Shown here: piece after piece, positions 35,001-43,469 of the stretch
How the letters are laid out: every line of letters begins with the position of its first letter
How positions within the stretch are numbered: the stretch's first letter is position 1
Assembly (NCBI GenBank): GCA_026826555.1
Contig: JAKSZT010053837.1
Coordinates: forward strand, 2,235,687 to 2,299,686
Length of the DNA: 64,000 nt
Reading direction: 5' to 3'
Origin: Tolypeutes matacus
Lineage: Eukaryota; Chordata; Mammalia; Cingulata; Chlamyphoridae
Position numbers and translations under genes: made by a program
Notes under the pieces: model-generated
Seen by the model: only the letters and a program-made list of their open reading frames with translations
Database searches by the model: none
What the model was told of the DNA's origin: nothing

Positions 35001-38000
35001 ACACATCCACACAAGAATAATGATATTTTGAATTTTAATTCAAGCTCATGGACCCCTTGTTAAGAACCCCTGGTCTAGTTGGTAAGATGGAGAAATCTAC
35101 AATTTACAGTAAAATACATGCTTTGTTATGGTAGGACGGTAATACTGTTAGAAGGGACACTTAAGCTATTCGGGGGGGGGGGGGGGGGGGGGGACAGAGC
35201 GATTGCTGACTGTTGAGTGCAAGTAGACCAGGGTGTTCCAGGCAGATATAGCAGCAGATTCAGGTCTAGTGGTAAGAAACAATGGCAAATTCTGGGAGCT
35301 GTGAGTAGATCAATGCAATTGATTCTTAGAGTGAGATAATGGGGATGATGGAAGTTTAATACTGGTAGGGTAGGCATAGACAGGCCTTACGAGCAATGAA
35401 GAGGAGTGAGAATTTCATCCTAATTGTATTTGAAGGCTTTTAAGCTGAAGAGTGATATGGTTAAATTTGTCTAAGGATACTCACTGTGACTTCAGTGTGG
35501 AGAGTAATTGGGTGAGTAGATGAGAGTAGTTAGAGGCAGGGGCAGCCTTTAGAAAGCTATGGTAGTTGGCCTGAACTGCAGTGAAGGTGCAGAGAAACAA
35601 AGACACAGGGGTTATAAGGGGTGTAATCCATGGAAGTTAGAGAGAGGGAGAGGAGTGACTTGAGGATAACATTTAAGCAAATGGCTAGACAAATGATGGC
35701 CCTGTACTTGAGAGAGGAACTGTAGATGGCACAGAGTGGATTTGGTTGAGAAAGATATGAGTTCAGATTTTTAGACATATTTAATTTGAGGTGTCTGTGG
35801 AAGATCCAAAAGGAGAGATTCAGCGGTAACTGGATAAATGAGTCTAAAGCAGGGCTTGGCAAATTTTTTTTCTGTAAAGGTCCAGATAGTAATAAATATT
35901 TTAGGTTTTGCAGGATACACAGTCTCTGTTGTATCCAACCAACTTTGTCATTATAAAGTGAAAGCAGCCATAGACAGTGTATGAACAAATGAGTGTGTCT
36001 GTGTTCTAATAAAACTTTATGGATGCTGAAATTTCATATAATTTTTGTGTCATGAAAAATTGTTCTTCTTGTTTTCTTTAACCATTGAAAAATGTAAAAA
36101 CCATTCTTAGATGACTGGCCAGATGTGGCCCACAGGCCATAGTTTGCCAACTCCTGATCTAAAGCATAGAAGATAAATCATTTTTTACATATATAGTTAT
36201 TGTAGATGCCAGGGTCCAAAATACCTCACTGCTGGGGGCAGAAGGGGGACTTCAAAATTTCAATCTGATTGTTTCTTCTAGGGGATTGGGTCCAGTTGAC
36301 TTAAAGAGGATAAATAAGTGAATGAATTAGTGGCCTATAATAAGATTATTATAATTTTCTTTTCATTTCTTTTTTTTTTTTCATTTTTATATTTTTTTGA
36401 GATATTAGGGCCAGGAAATTAACACAGAACCTTGTATGTGGGAAGCTGACACTCAACCAGTGAGCCACATCGGCTTCCCTGAGTTGTTTTTTTTACATTT
36501 TTTTAAAATCAGTTTTTAAAAAAATTTCTCCCCACCCTCTCGTTGTTTGCACTTGCTGTGTCTGTTCCTCTTCCTTGTTTCTTTAGGAGGCACCAGGAAC
36601 TGAACCTGGGACTTCCGACATGGGAGGGAGGTGCCTAATCACCGGAGCCACCTCCATTCCCTGCTTTGCTGTGTCTCTCATTGTGTTTTTCTTCTTGTGT
36701 CTCTTGTTGCGTCATCTTGTTGCATCAGTTTGCAGCGCCTGCCCGTCATGCCAGCTTGCTGTCTTGCTCACCCTCTTTAGGAGGCACCGGGAACCTCTGC
36801 TCCCTGCTTTGTTATATATCTCATTATGTTTTTCTTCTTGTGTCTCTTGTTGCGTCAGCTTGCCATGTCTGCCCGTTGGCGCCAGCTCATTGTCTTCTTT
36901 AGGAGGCACCGGGAACCGAATCAGGGACCTCCCATGTGGTAGGGAGGAGCTCAATCACTTGAGCCACATCTGCTTCCCTTATATTTGTTTTTGTTTGTTG
37001 TTTGTTTCCATTTTCCTTAGGAGGCACCGGAAACTGAATCTGGGACCTCCCATGTGGGGAGCAGGTGCTTAACCGCTTGAGCCACATCTGCTTCCCATCC
37101 TGTTTTATTTTTTTAAAACAATTTCCAAATATAAAAAAGCCCTGCTAATATAATACTAAATTTAATAGTTAACAAATATGAAAGACCTAGCGCATATTAT
37201 GTTTTTGTACTAGCTGTCTAAAGTAGGGGTGGTGCCTATGGAACTACAATCCCAGAATCTGATTTCAGAGTTTTCTCATTTTTTATTTTTATGCCATTTT
37301 AAATATGTGTACAGTGATATATGTACATTTATATTATAGTTCTTCAAATTAATTACTTTTCCTAATATTTAATCTCTAAATTTTTCATTACCTTAGTTGT
37401 GCTATATAACAGACATTACAAAGAACATTACTATTTGCTTATGTTTTAAAATTTATTTAATCATTTGAAATGCCTCTAATAAGCATTAATATAAACTACT
37501 TTTATCTTATTATGCCCCCCCCCATCTGTTTATGAACAGACATCTACAAGTCTTCTGTTTTATGAGCTGGCCATTTTGGGTAGAGTTGCCCAGGTTACTT
37601 TTGGCTTGCCATCTAAATGCATGTGGTAACAAATATAAATAAGTACCAGAATAATTTAATGTAGTCTAATAGTGATTTAATGAGAGGAAGGATAGCACCA
37701 GAGATGACTTTTAGTTCCCTGGAGCTTCCCCTAGATCTGAATCCTTGTCTTTGAAATTGGAAAGCTCCCATTGGTGGATTCAGAAATCTGAAAGAGCATG
37801 GCAGTTACATAAATGTCCATAGCACTAGCTTGATGGCCAGCAGTGGCCCCAGTCACTGACTGCAACCCAACTCTTGGATAATCATTAAGGCTTTAGGCAG
37901 AATTACAGGGTTTGATTAGATTTGGTCATTTTTCATCTCTCGATCCAGTTTCTCTTTAAATCCCCCATATTGTCTTTTAGCTTTCCAATTTGCCATTCTT

Positions 38001-40357
38001 GTCTCTAGGGTTTTGTTTTGTTTTGTTTTTATTTTTTATTTTTTTATTTATTTATTTTTTTTCAGTGGCTACTACTAATGTTTTATTAAAAAGTTTTTCA
38101 TACAAAATTTTTAAACATACACAAATCCAGAGAGACCAGTATAAAAAATTTCCATATGTTCAACACCTAGATTTAAGAGTTATCAAGATTTTTCCACATT
38201 TGCTTTATCTATTCTTTTTTCTTTCTTTTCTGAAGTATTATAAAGCAAATCTCAGACATTGTCATTTTATACCTTCATACTTCAGTGTGCATCTGTAAAA
38301 ACATGGGCTTTTTAATATAATAACAATTCTATTATTTAATAAAATTATTACTAATTCCTTAATACCATCCAATACCATTGTCTCAAAGATGCCTTTTTTC
38401 TTTGTTTGTTTTTTTTAAATCAAAGTCAGAACCCAAGCAAGACCTAAAAAAGTATTGAATTCCATAAGGATATTCCCTAAGATTCTTTTTATACATAGTG
38501 ACTCTATCCCCATTTTTCTTTTTCATACCATTTTTTTTTTTTTTTTTTATTATGGGTAAAAATCAAAATTCTCACAATACATACAAACATTTGTAAAATG
38601 ATATATGAATATATATGCATATATGTGTATTTGCTTACAAAAATGTTATTTATATATATATATATACACATATATTTTAAGAGGTGCTTAGATTACCTGT
38701 TTTGTTTTTAAAGATTTATTTTTATTTATTTATTTATCCCCCTGCCCCTTGCCGCTTGTGCTTGCTGTCTGCTTTCTGTGTCCATTCGCTGCACGTTTCC
38801 TCTGTTTGCTTGTCTCCCTTTCTTGCATCATCTTGCTGCACCAGCTCTCCACGGATGCGGGCCGTCAGCTCTCATGGGCGTAGGCCAGATTGCCCTCACC
38901 AGGAGGCCCCAGGAACCGAACTCAGGACCTCCCATATGGTAGACCGGAGCCCAACCACATGAGCCACATCCCCTTCCCTGGTTTTTTTTAAATTGTATTC
39001 TTAGCTAAGAGAGTTTTTGGTTTTAAAGTGCTTCTCACTGAGAAGTAAGTACTTGAGAGGCTTAGCTATTTGTGGGTATTTGCATTTTAAAATAATTTAT
39101 TAATCACAATAAATCTCTAATTAATGGCACACTATGGGAGATAGTCTTTTAGCCAAAGTGGCTTTCTTAATCAGAGCAGCACTCTAATAAGAATCATAAA
39201 AAGAGTCACAGTAGCTTGGCACCCTCTTCTGAGAGATGCACACCTCCTACATATCCTAGGTTATAAAAAAGTAAATATAGCAGAGGGGTGGGATTCCCAG
39301 CAGCCAATTTAGTCTATAGTCAGAAGGGTTCTTGTGTCTAGGATTTCTAACAGTGGTTCCTGAACTCTGACTGGTAAATTTTTACTTAAATTACATTTTA
39401 CATATTTCAGTATAAGCAGTGGTGCATGGCAATGGACCAAGGAAAAATCCCTTCTGAAATAAAGGCCCTGCTCACTGGAGAAGAGCAGAGTAAATCTCAG
39501 CAGAGCTCAAGCAGGCACACCAAAGCCGGGAAGACAGAAGCTAATAACAATTCCTGTGAGTACAATCCACAGGAGAATGTGTATAGGGGAGTGACTGAAG
39601 GTAGAGTTTCTGTTGACCACTTTCCTCTTTGAATAAAATAAAATAAAATGTTGATGTCCTTTGTAATACACAAATAAGCAAGTGAAATGGGATTAGCTTC
39701 TAGTTATTGAAATATATTTTATATGGGATCTTTAAAGAGTAACTGATAGACTATGGAAACTTTCTCATTGAGTATACTTAGTACATAAATGGAAGTGAAT
39801 TATTCTAGTTATTGTTAATAATATTTTATTTGTGTTTTGATTTACACCTTACAAAGTACCTTCACTTATATTTATCTTGTTTCTCCCAACAATTGTGTTA
39901 AGGAGCTATACTATTTATTTTATAGATGAAGAACTAGAAGCAGGGCTGAGTGAGGAGCCCAAGGTCACCCTGCTGTAGTGTGGAACCTGTCCTCACCCAG
40001 TCCAGCCTCGTTCTAGTGCAGTAGCCCATCACTGTAAGGATTTTAGAAAGAAGATGTAGTGTGTTGATTCTTTCATCATTGTGATTGCTTTGGGGACCCT
40101 TGAAATAATTTTGAGGGAAAGTTATAAACTTTCCATCTTTTAAAAATTTTTGATAATTGAAGGAATTGACTTTCTGATAATTTTTATTAGATGAGGCAAC
40201 ATTTATCTTAATATAAATTGAATTAAAGAAAAATGCCAAATCAGCCTGTTTGTTTTTCGGTCTGAGTTTGAAAAATAATTCATGTGTTTTAAAACAGATT
40301 AACAAAACTTCATTGACTTTAACAGCATTGGTAACTTTGATTTATTTTTCAGGGTGA
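17006..40357 (+). CDS. CREBL2: CREBL2, bZIP regulator, 4 coding exons (join 17006-17020, 31007-31204, 39411-39555, 40353-40357)
   Basis: Joining the four exons gives a 120-residue protein, the length of human CREBL2, with all joints at GT..AG sites. Residues 1-35 are Lys/Arg-rich with a GKRGRKPAK motif. Residues 36-47 ([12 protein letters not shown]) are the bZIP basic region. About residues 48-75 form a short leucine zipper crossing the exon 2/3 joint. The tail is Ser/Gln-rich and ends in Trp. By family knowledge, CREBL2 is a nuclear CREB-related bZIP protein, the vertebrate counterpart of Drosophila REPTOR-BP, linked to adipogenesis and TORC1-dependent metabolic control. Against the human protein as I remember it, differences are few: V6M, N98S, N103S, D114E and S117N. 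The start codon has purine at -3 and G at +4. No frameshift or premature stop is present, so the gene looks intact. The coordinates given span the introns. Confidence 0.96.
17111..17980. other. intron 1 start, nothing recognised
   Basis: No repeat or further exon that I can support. Confidence 0.5.
17996..18187 (-). mobile_element. DAS-type SINE, long
   Basis: Antisense full copy; duplication TTTGGTTCCCTTTT on both sides. A small extra repeat (CCGAACCGAACCCG) lies in the B-box region. Confidence 0.92.
18202..19035. other. intron 1 stretch, nothing recognised
   Basis: No supported feature. Confidence 0.5.
19042..19231 (-). mobile_element. DAS-type SINE, dimer
   Basis: Two antisense heads (19045-19123, 19155-19230) with a TGAGAGTTG..CATTTGTTTG linker. 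Confidence 0.8.
19361..19458 (-). mobile_element. DAS-type SINE, short
   Basis: Perfect duplication GATGAGTAATATTT (19347-19360, 19459-19472); T run then antisense head. Confidence 0.93.
19920..20113 (+). mobile_element. DAS-type SINE, long
   Basis: Complete + copy with A-box and B-box regions; duplication AAAGTACTCTATG (19907-19919, 20114-20126). Confidence 0.94.
20127..20547. other. intron 1 stretch, nothing recognised
   Basis: No supported feature. Confidence 0.5.
20548..20690 (+). mobile_element. MIR
   Basis: AAGTTATTTAACCTTTCTGA, then GGTGAGGATTAGAGATAC and AACACATAGTAAGCATTCAG match the MIR 3' half. Confidence 0.8.
20691..21599. other. intron 1 stretch, nothing recognised
   Basis: No supported feature. 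Confidence 0.5.
21613..21718 (-). mobile_element. DAS-type SINE, short
   Basis: Antisense head between duplications TGATAGCAGATAT (21600-21612, 21719-21731). Confidence 0.93.
21882..22710 (-). mobile_element. two adjoining MaLR-type LTRs (internally deleted provirus remnant)
   Basis: Complete LTR at 21882-22330, a second LTR lacking its 3' part at 22331-22710, both minus. Shared blocks include AAGTAACCTCATCA, ACACCCACAGGAAT and the TGTG.TGGTTTG LTR start. The outer flanks carry CTAAG on both sides (21877-21881, 22711-22715). No internal viral coding sequence remains. Confidence 0.7.
22716..23094. other. intron 1 stretch with weak MIR/L2-like start
   Basis: GTTGGGTACCTAATATGTAG then ACATGGTGCTAAGCAG at 22730-22770 resembles an old LINE/MIR tail. 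The rest is unassigned. Confidence 0.4.
23103..23320. mobile_element. hAT-type nonautonomous DNA transposon
   Basis: Inverted ends CAGAGATTTGCAAA and TTTGCAGATTCCTG with 8-base flanks AGCTAGAG / AGTTAGAG (7 of 8). The interior (GTAAAGGGCCAGATAGTAAA, CCAATAAAACTTTAGTTACA) matches the copy at 35850-36156. Confidence 0.8.
23430..23565. mobile_element. MER5/MER20-like hAT fragment
   Basis: TTTTTCAAAGTGTGGAATAA ... ATCTCTGGGGATGGGGTCTG ... TGAAGTTTGAAACC resembles degraded hAT-Charlie repeats. Confidence 0.5.
23705..23862 (+). mobile_element. MIR
   Basis: CAATTCTACCACTTTCAAGC, then TAGACAAACTATTTAATTTC and GTTACTGTGAGAATTAAATG follow the MIR order. Confidence 0.75.
23870..24817 (-). mobile_element. 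ERV/MaLR-type solo LTR with perfect 5-base TSD, split by an L1
   Basis: Flanked by ATATG at 23865-23869 and 24818-24822. On the minus strand it starts TGTGGTATTG and ends CTAATACA. Same family as 49578-50313. An antisense L1 end interrupts it at 23920-24237. Confidence 0.82.
23920..24237 (-). mobile_element. L1-like 3' end nested in the LTR
   Basis: Starts with a T run (antisense poly(A)) and is flanked by TCTGTTG (23913-23919, 24238-24244). The family name is uncertain. Confidence 0.6.
25014..25257 (+). mobile_element. DAS-type SINE, long variant with extended body
   Basis: The duplication TAAAATGTACAGGAGAG is perfect (24997-25013, 25258-25274). The B-box stem GGGGCC is partly duplicated, and the body has about 50 extra bases (GCAGCGCGGTGAGCTGACGC ... 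ATGCACAGCAAATGGACACA) before the usual end. Confidence 0.93.
25275..26720. other. intron 1 stretch, nothing recognised
   Basis: No repeat or exon that I can support. Confidence 0.5.
26695..26789 (+). mobile_element. LTR fragment (MaLR-like)
   Basis: GTTGAATGGTAGCCCCCCAA, AAGGTATGTCCATGCCCTAG and GAACTTGTGATG match the start of MLT/MST-type LTRs; cut off by the following L1. Confidence 0.6.
27036..27141 (-). mobile_element. DAS-type SINE, short, degraded
   Basis: Antisense head; duplication TGGGAAATGTTT (27024-27035, 27142-27153) places it inside the L1. Confidence 0.88.
27451..27635 (-). mobile_element. DAS-type SINE, long
   Basis: Duplication AGGTATCAACTTTT (27437-27450, 27636-27649) interrupts L1 ORF2. 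Confidence 0.93.
27736..27984 (-). mobile_element. L1 3' UTR end, antisense
   Basis: T run, then the reverse complement of the family seen at 34560-34775 and 47296-47462 (CAACAATGCAGGGTGTTTGT, TTGTTTTGTAAGTTCATG on the minus strand). Confidence 0.65.
27985..28508 (-). mobile_element. DAS-type SINE, composite
   Basis: Antisense homologue of 60237-60686: tail TTATTTATTTATTTGC, second head with GGGATTCGATCC, GC-rich spacer (GGGCCTGATGGC), then first head with GGGGATCGAACCC. The 199-codon frame across it on the + strand is a by-product. Confidence 0.8.
28961..30985. other. 3' part of intron 1, nothing firm
   Basis: At 29975-30145 a patch (AAAGTGCTTTGAACAGTGGC) vaguely recalls a mariner-type transposase end, but too weakly to call. 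The rest is unassigned. Confidence 0.4.
31007..31204 (+). CDS. CREBL2: CREBL2 coding exon 2 (residues 6-71, basic region and first part of zipper)
   Basis: The exon is preceded by a pyrimidine tract (about 30986-31002) and AG at 31005-31006, and followed by the donor GTAAGA at 31205. Its 66 codons carry the Lys/Arg-rich N-terminal block, the basic region with the [12 protein letters not shown] core, and the start of the leucine zipper ending at REELEM. The usual bZIP Asn-x-x-Ala signature is altered: Arg stands where most families have Asn, which is typical of CREBL2. The first codon is ATG where human has Val, so the exon begins with an in-frame methionine. Confidence 0.97.
31215..31645 (+). 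mobile_element. old L1 fragment at start of intron 2
   Basis: CCACTTGGCAAACACTGGAA, CCAAGATGTGGACAAATAAG and TGATAGCAAAACACTGAAAA match the L1 ORF2 end. It begins ten bases after the exon 2 donor. Confidence 0.6.
31740..31834 (+). mobile_element. DAS-type SINE, short
   Basis: B-box GGGTTCGATCCCC is intact; perfect duplication AAAACTGTGTTGCTG (31725-31739, 31835-31849). Confidence 0.94.
32010..32520 (-). mobile_element. L1 ORF2 end, antisense
   Basis: CATTGGTTGATGGACACTTG, ATTGCTGGATCATATGGCAG and TGCACCATTTTATAATCCCA are the standard antisense L1 ORF2 end. Confidence 0.88.
32521..32810 (-). mobile_element. L1 3' UTR piece, antisense
   Basis: TATTTGTCCTTTTGTGTCTG, GCTTGCTTCACTCAACATAA and GTCCTCCAGGTTCATCCAAG follow a T run. 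Confidence 0.75.
32811..33500. repeat. probable old LINE 3' UTR
   Basis: TTTTTCTTCTGGTTATGACT, GTAATTTTTATTGGATGGTG and TGGACATTATGAATGGTACA recall old L1 3' UTR sequence. Family and strand are uncertain. Confidence 0.45.
33501..34080. other. intron 2 stretch, nothing firm
   Basis: No exon recognised; possible degraded L1 near 33730-33900. Confidence 0.4.
34085..34310 (-). mobile_element. L1 3' UTR fragment, antisense
   Basis: GTGAGATATAAGTTAGATAC, then AATACACCCATTTTAAGCAT and AACCATCAACACAATCAAGA: standard antisense L1 order. Confidence 0.7.
34560..34775 (+). mobile_element. L1 3' UTR end with A-tail
   Basis: Shares the ordered blocks GTAACAAATGTTCTACAA, GTGTGTTGGTGGAGGGGTG and TACATGATTGTTTTGTAAGT with the copies at 47296-47462 and 27736-27984. 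Confidence 0.65.
34879..35072. mobile_element. hAT-type nonautonomous DNA transposon, intact ends
   Basis: Terminal inverted repeats CAGGGGTTCTTAAC and GTTAAGAACCCCTG are perfect over 14 bases. The 8-base duplication GTCTAGTT is also perfect (34871-34878, 35073-35080). At 194 bp it cannot encode a transposase. Confidence 0.93.
35172..35193 (+). repeat. uninterrupted poly(G) run, 22 bases
   Basis: A single homopolymer of 22 G on the + strand, in intron 2. Confidence 0.9.
35194..35840. other. intron 2 stretch, nothing recognised
   Basis: No supported feature. Confidence 0.5.
35850..36156. mobile_element. hAT-type nonautonomous DNA transposon
   Basis: Ends CAGGGCTTGGCAAA and TTTGCCAACTCCTG; 8-base flanks GTCTAAAG / ATCTAAAG (7 of 8). 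Same family as 23103-23320. Confidence 0.85.
36372..37097 (-). mobile_element. cluster of DAS-type SINE units
   Basis: At least four antisense heads: 36395-36478, 36580-36662, 36900-36978 and 37018-37096. The middle part repeats a body unit twice (TTTTCTTCTTGTGTCTCTTG at 36688 and 36828). This suggests a composite SINE with an internal duplication plus a dimer. Confidence 0.75.
37098..38050. other. intron 2 stretch, nothing recognised
   Basis: No supported feature. Confidence 0.5.
38060..38470 (-). mobile_element. old L1 3' UTR, antisense
   Basis: ACACAAATCCAGAGAGACCA, then GTATTATAAAGCAAATCTCA and TGTCTCAAAGATGCC: antisense L1 3' UTR pattern. Confidence 0.55.
38531..38699 (-). mobile_element. 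young L1 3' end, antisense, 5'-truncated
   Basis: T run, then the block nearly identical to 10356-10500, ending GCTTAGATTACC. Confidence 0.65.
38705..38978 (-). mobile_element. DAS-type SINE, long variant
   Basis: Antisense head (AACTCAGGACCTCCCATATG then TGAGCCACATCC) with an extended body containing CTGTGTCCATTCGCTG and CATCATCTTGCTGCACCAGC. Confidence 0.82.
39411..39555 (+). CDS. CREBL2: CREBL2 coding exon 3 (residues 72-119 plus first base of codon 120)
   Basis: The exon starts after TTTCAG at 39405-39410 and ends before the donor GTGAGT at 39556. It codes [20 protein letters not shown] and continues to the Ser-rich tail ending ANNNS, then contributes a lone T to the last codon. Reading through the donor would give a different short tail ending at 39632, which is not the CREBL2 C-terminus. 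Phase 1 at the 3' end matches exon 4. Confidence 0.95.
39845..40030 (-). mobile_element. MIR in intron 3
   Basis: ACAAAGTACCTTCACTTATA, then ATAGATGAAGAACTAGAAGC and GCCCAAGGTCACCCTGC match antisense MIR. Confidence 0.75.
40353..40357 (+). CDS. CREBL2: CREBL2 coding exon 4: two bases of Trp120 plus TGA stop
   Basis: After a pyrimidine-rich tract and CAG at 40350-40352, the bases GG complete TGG (Trp120) with the T from exon 3, followed at once by TGA at 40355-40357. Only five coding bases lie here; the rest of the exon is 3' UTR. A terminal Trp matches the CREBL2 C-terminus, which supports this small exon strongly even though automated callers may drop it. Confidence 0.92.
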
Positions 40358-43300
40358 AGATCATATAAAATGATTCAGTGAATGAAGCCAATATTCTGAT
40401 TCCCAGGGAGGATGAATGGGCAACATTGCACTTCTTGGCTCCGTTTACTACCTACTGCTCAGTAGTCATCTCTGTAAATCTGCTATTTCTACCAAAATGT
40501 GTGATCTTAGATCTCAAAGGGTCTTGCTTTAACATTCAACATTTAGAAAATTTACAAACATTCAGACCTGTTCTGGTTGGTGTTGCCACCCATGGCATTT
40601 AACACGTCGTGATGCTTGAAAACACAGGCATAGAGAAAAATAGGTTGAAGATTGTATTTTTGCACCTTAACTCCACATTGCTTTATTGATTATTTATGTT
40701 CTTTCCATGTAATTCATGTAATTGTTTGTGTGTGTGTATGTTTTGGTGTCATCTCCTTTGATGTTTTTGATTGCCCTACAAAGAGAAACCAAATGGGCTG
40801 ATTATTAAATTCTCAGCCTTTATGGACCTAATCTTATTCGTTATATTTACTTGAGTAATGTATATTTCTTGCATGAACCATGATTTCTCTGTGAGCCATT
40901 CCAGCATAAGCTGTGAATATGTATTAACAAATATATACATTTCTATTTTTATAATCCATAATATTATACCTGTTTTAAATAATGAACACGTTAGCAAAAT
41001 ACATCAAGAAAGCCTTCAAGACAGCCTATATTTAACACCTTTGTTGCTGTCTCCTTAAACTGTATTTATACAGTTTACACAAGTTTGCTAGGGCCTTATC
41101 CATACCTGGAGAATAATTAGTCACATTTTATTTTTAAGCAAGAAGTAACCTTTCAGACATTTCAGCAGCATACATCATCTTGACAACTAGAATATGTATG
41201 TACGTATGTGTTTATATTGTATGTCTACATATGTATGGGGGAGGGCAGGAGTGAATGTTCATGCACATTTTCTTGTGTACCGAACCAACTTGGAGAATTT
41301 TTCTGAAGAAAATAGGATGAAGCTAGCTGCTGAGGTCAAGTTTCTGCCTGAAGAGATCTAGAATAAAATGAAGGACAAATTGGTGGTAGATCTGATGGCT
41401 GTAGCTGTAACCAGAACACTTAGTTTCTTCCCCAACATGATTTTCCTTATGAATGTGTTCTGAGCCAGAAAGAAAGATGTTGTGGGTGTGCATCTGGTTC
41501 GTGTCTGGTCACGCCTCCACTATGGAGTGACGCACTGGTGCTGGGGTCAGGCACTGCACTGGTGGACCTGGTAGGAGGTGCAGAAGAACAGAGTAGCTCT
41601 TTCCCGTCCCCGTCACAGCTGCATTCACTTTCTTCCTGACTGCCATATGGAGTGACGCTTGAGGACTCAGCCTCACAATATGATACACTCAAATAGACCA
41701 ATCTTGATCGTCCCAGTGAAACACTTGATTACTTTCGCTTTCCCGTAATTTGAAATCAAGAGTTGTGTCCTCTGGTGCTGCTACATTATAATTGTTCTTT
41801 ACTTCTAATGAAGCAAATATTTGGCTTCCAAACAAAATATTTTGTTATAAATTGGCAGTTTAAGAGGATGCATCACACTCTAGATTGTCTGTGAGATGGA
41901 ACATGACATATTTTAAGATTATAATGTATTTTTCCCCTTCACTCAGGCCATGAATTTGAATAAAGTGCCTCCCTTTAGCCTGAGTTCCAAAAGAACTGAG
42001 GTTGCAAACTCAGACCTCCAGTCTGGTCATGTGTGACTACTGATAAACCACTAGCCCAGCCTGTTGGGTCTCTCTGTGTTTTGGAGGAATGGAGGTTTAA
42101 GAGTATTTAATGTCTTTTTAGGATCATAAATGCAGATAGATTAAGGATTGTTGATATTCAGGCCTTTAGAATTTAAGTGTTTTAAATATAGTGTTCAGAT
42201 TATAGTGGGTATGTTTTTGCCACCTGGTCTATTCAATTGTATATTTTTATTTTGCAAAACATCCCAAGACTTACTTCATGTTGCTTTGTTCAGTACCTTT
42301 TGAATCCCCCAGAAGAGTTGTTTTCAAAACAAACATTCCAAAATGAATGTGGCTCTTTCTTCAATAGAATGTCTCCATTGTGCTTGAAGTGTTTCTTCTC
42401 TGGTTGAAATTCTAAATTACAGGATTATTTTAGCTTTCCCTTTTTCTTTCTTTCTTTTTTTTCTTTTTGTTTCGTTTTTTGGAACATTTATAAGATGAGA
42501 GTGGCCATATCCTCAGGTAGAGGATGTGTAATTTTGGATGAAAGTAAATTGTAATTTATTTGAGTTTAAACTCTATCTGGGCTTTGGGAATAAAATAAAA
42601 CGAAGGGCAAGTTCCTTGGTCTTAAAAACGAATGATTTGATTGTTTTGGGTATTGTGCTAGCTGCAAGCTTTTGGCCACTTTGAGATGGTGATAAATGTC
42701 ATTGATTAAAACACCTGGAGCATTTCAGTCCCCATTCCAGTTAAGAAACAGCATACTAAAATCCTGGCATCTCCCACTTACCTGTAATGCTAACAAAAGT
42801 GCTGAGAGGCCCTCTAGAACAGTGCTGTTCTCCTTCCTTTATGAGTAAACAAAGTAATGTGCTCTTTTTCTTTTTCCCAAATAAAGATAAGGGAAAAATT
42901 CATATGTGAATTTAGACCAGTCATATTCTGTCATTAATTTAGCATAGACCTGCTGCATCTGAGAAGAACAGAATTATAATATGGAATAAGTTTGACCAGG
43001 CCAAGTTTTAGGATATAGTCTAAGTTCTTTAAAAATATATCTTTCCATTATATCTAAATCAGAATCTCTCTTACTGTGGCAGATTGATATCACTGTTTAC
43101 CAGCTAACTGACAGTATTTATCAGCATCACCATTTAGCATTTTATTTTATCATCTTTGAATTATGATAGACCTGATTTGACTCACTACAAAAAGTACAGG
43201 TTTAAACTGGACTTACTTTGGTTGAAATAAAGACAAAAAAAATTTTAAAAATACAAATGATATATTTTGCAAGAAATCAGTTGCATATTATCAATTATGT

Positions 43301-43440
43301 ATTTAGTTTCAAAAGGGAGGAAGATTACTGTTAAACCACATGGTGTTTGGGGCATTGGAGGAATTTTTCTTTCTCTGAAGAACATTGTACAATTATATTT
43401 TTATGAAAAATAAAAAAAAATTCACCAGATACCTAAAATT
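40358..43440 (+). other. CREBL2: CREBL2 3' untranslated region, 3' limit inferred
   Basis: This region follows the stop codon and has no reading frame that I recognise and no SINE. Canonical AATAAA signals occur at 41362, 41959, 42589, 42593, 42880, 43226 and 43409. The last is followed by a GT-rich stretch (about 43440-43455) that could serve as a downstream element, so I place the longest form near 43.43 kb. Shorter forms are likely. The exact end is inferred, not seen. Confidence 0.6.
43409..43414 (+). promoter_or_regulatory. candidate distal poly(A) signal of CREBL2
   Basis: AATAAA within an A-rich run, followed about 30 bases later by a T/G-rich stretch. It is the last canonical hexamer before a MIR copy and is chosen as the likely distal end. 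The hexamers at 41959-41964 and 42589-42598 (two overlapping) are credible proximal alternatives. Confidence 0.4.
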
Positions 43441-43469
43441 GTCTGTTTTATAGTACTGAAATATGTATA

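Noticed and set aside
36395..37096. Regularly spaced repeats suggestive of a CRISPR-like array
   Set aside because: The repeats are diverged SINE heads of 70-80 bases with related spacers in a mammalian intron; no cas genes and no uniform repeat length.
41447..41701. 84-codon minus-strand frame downstream of CREBL2
   Set aside because: Lies inside the inferred CREBL2 3' UTR on the opposite strand, with no domain or transcription signal.
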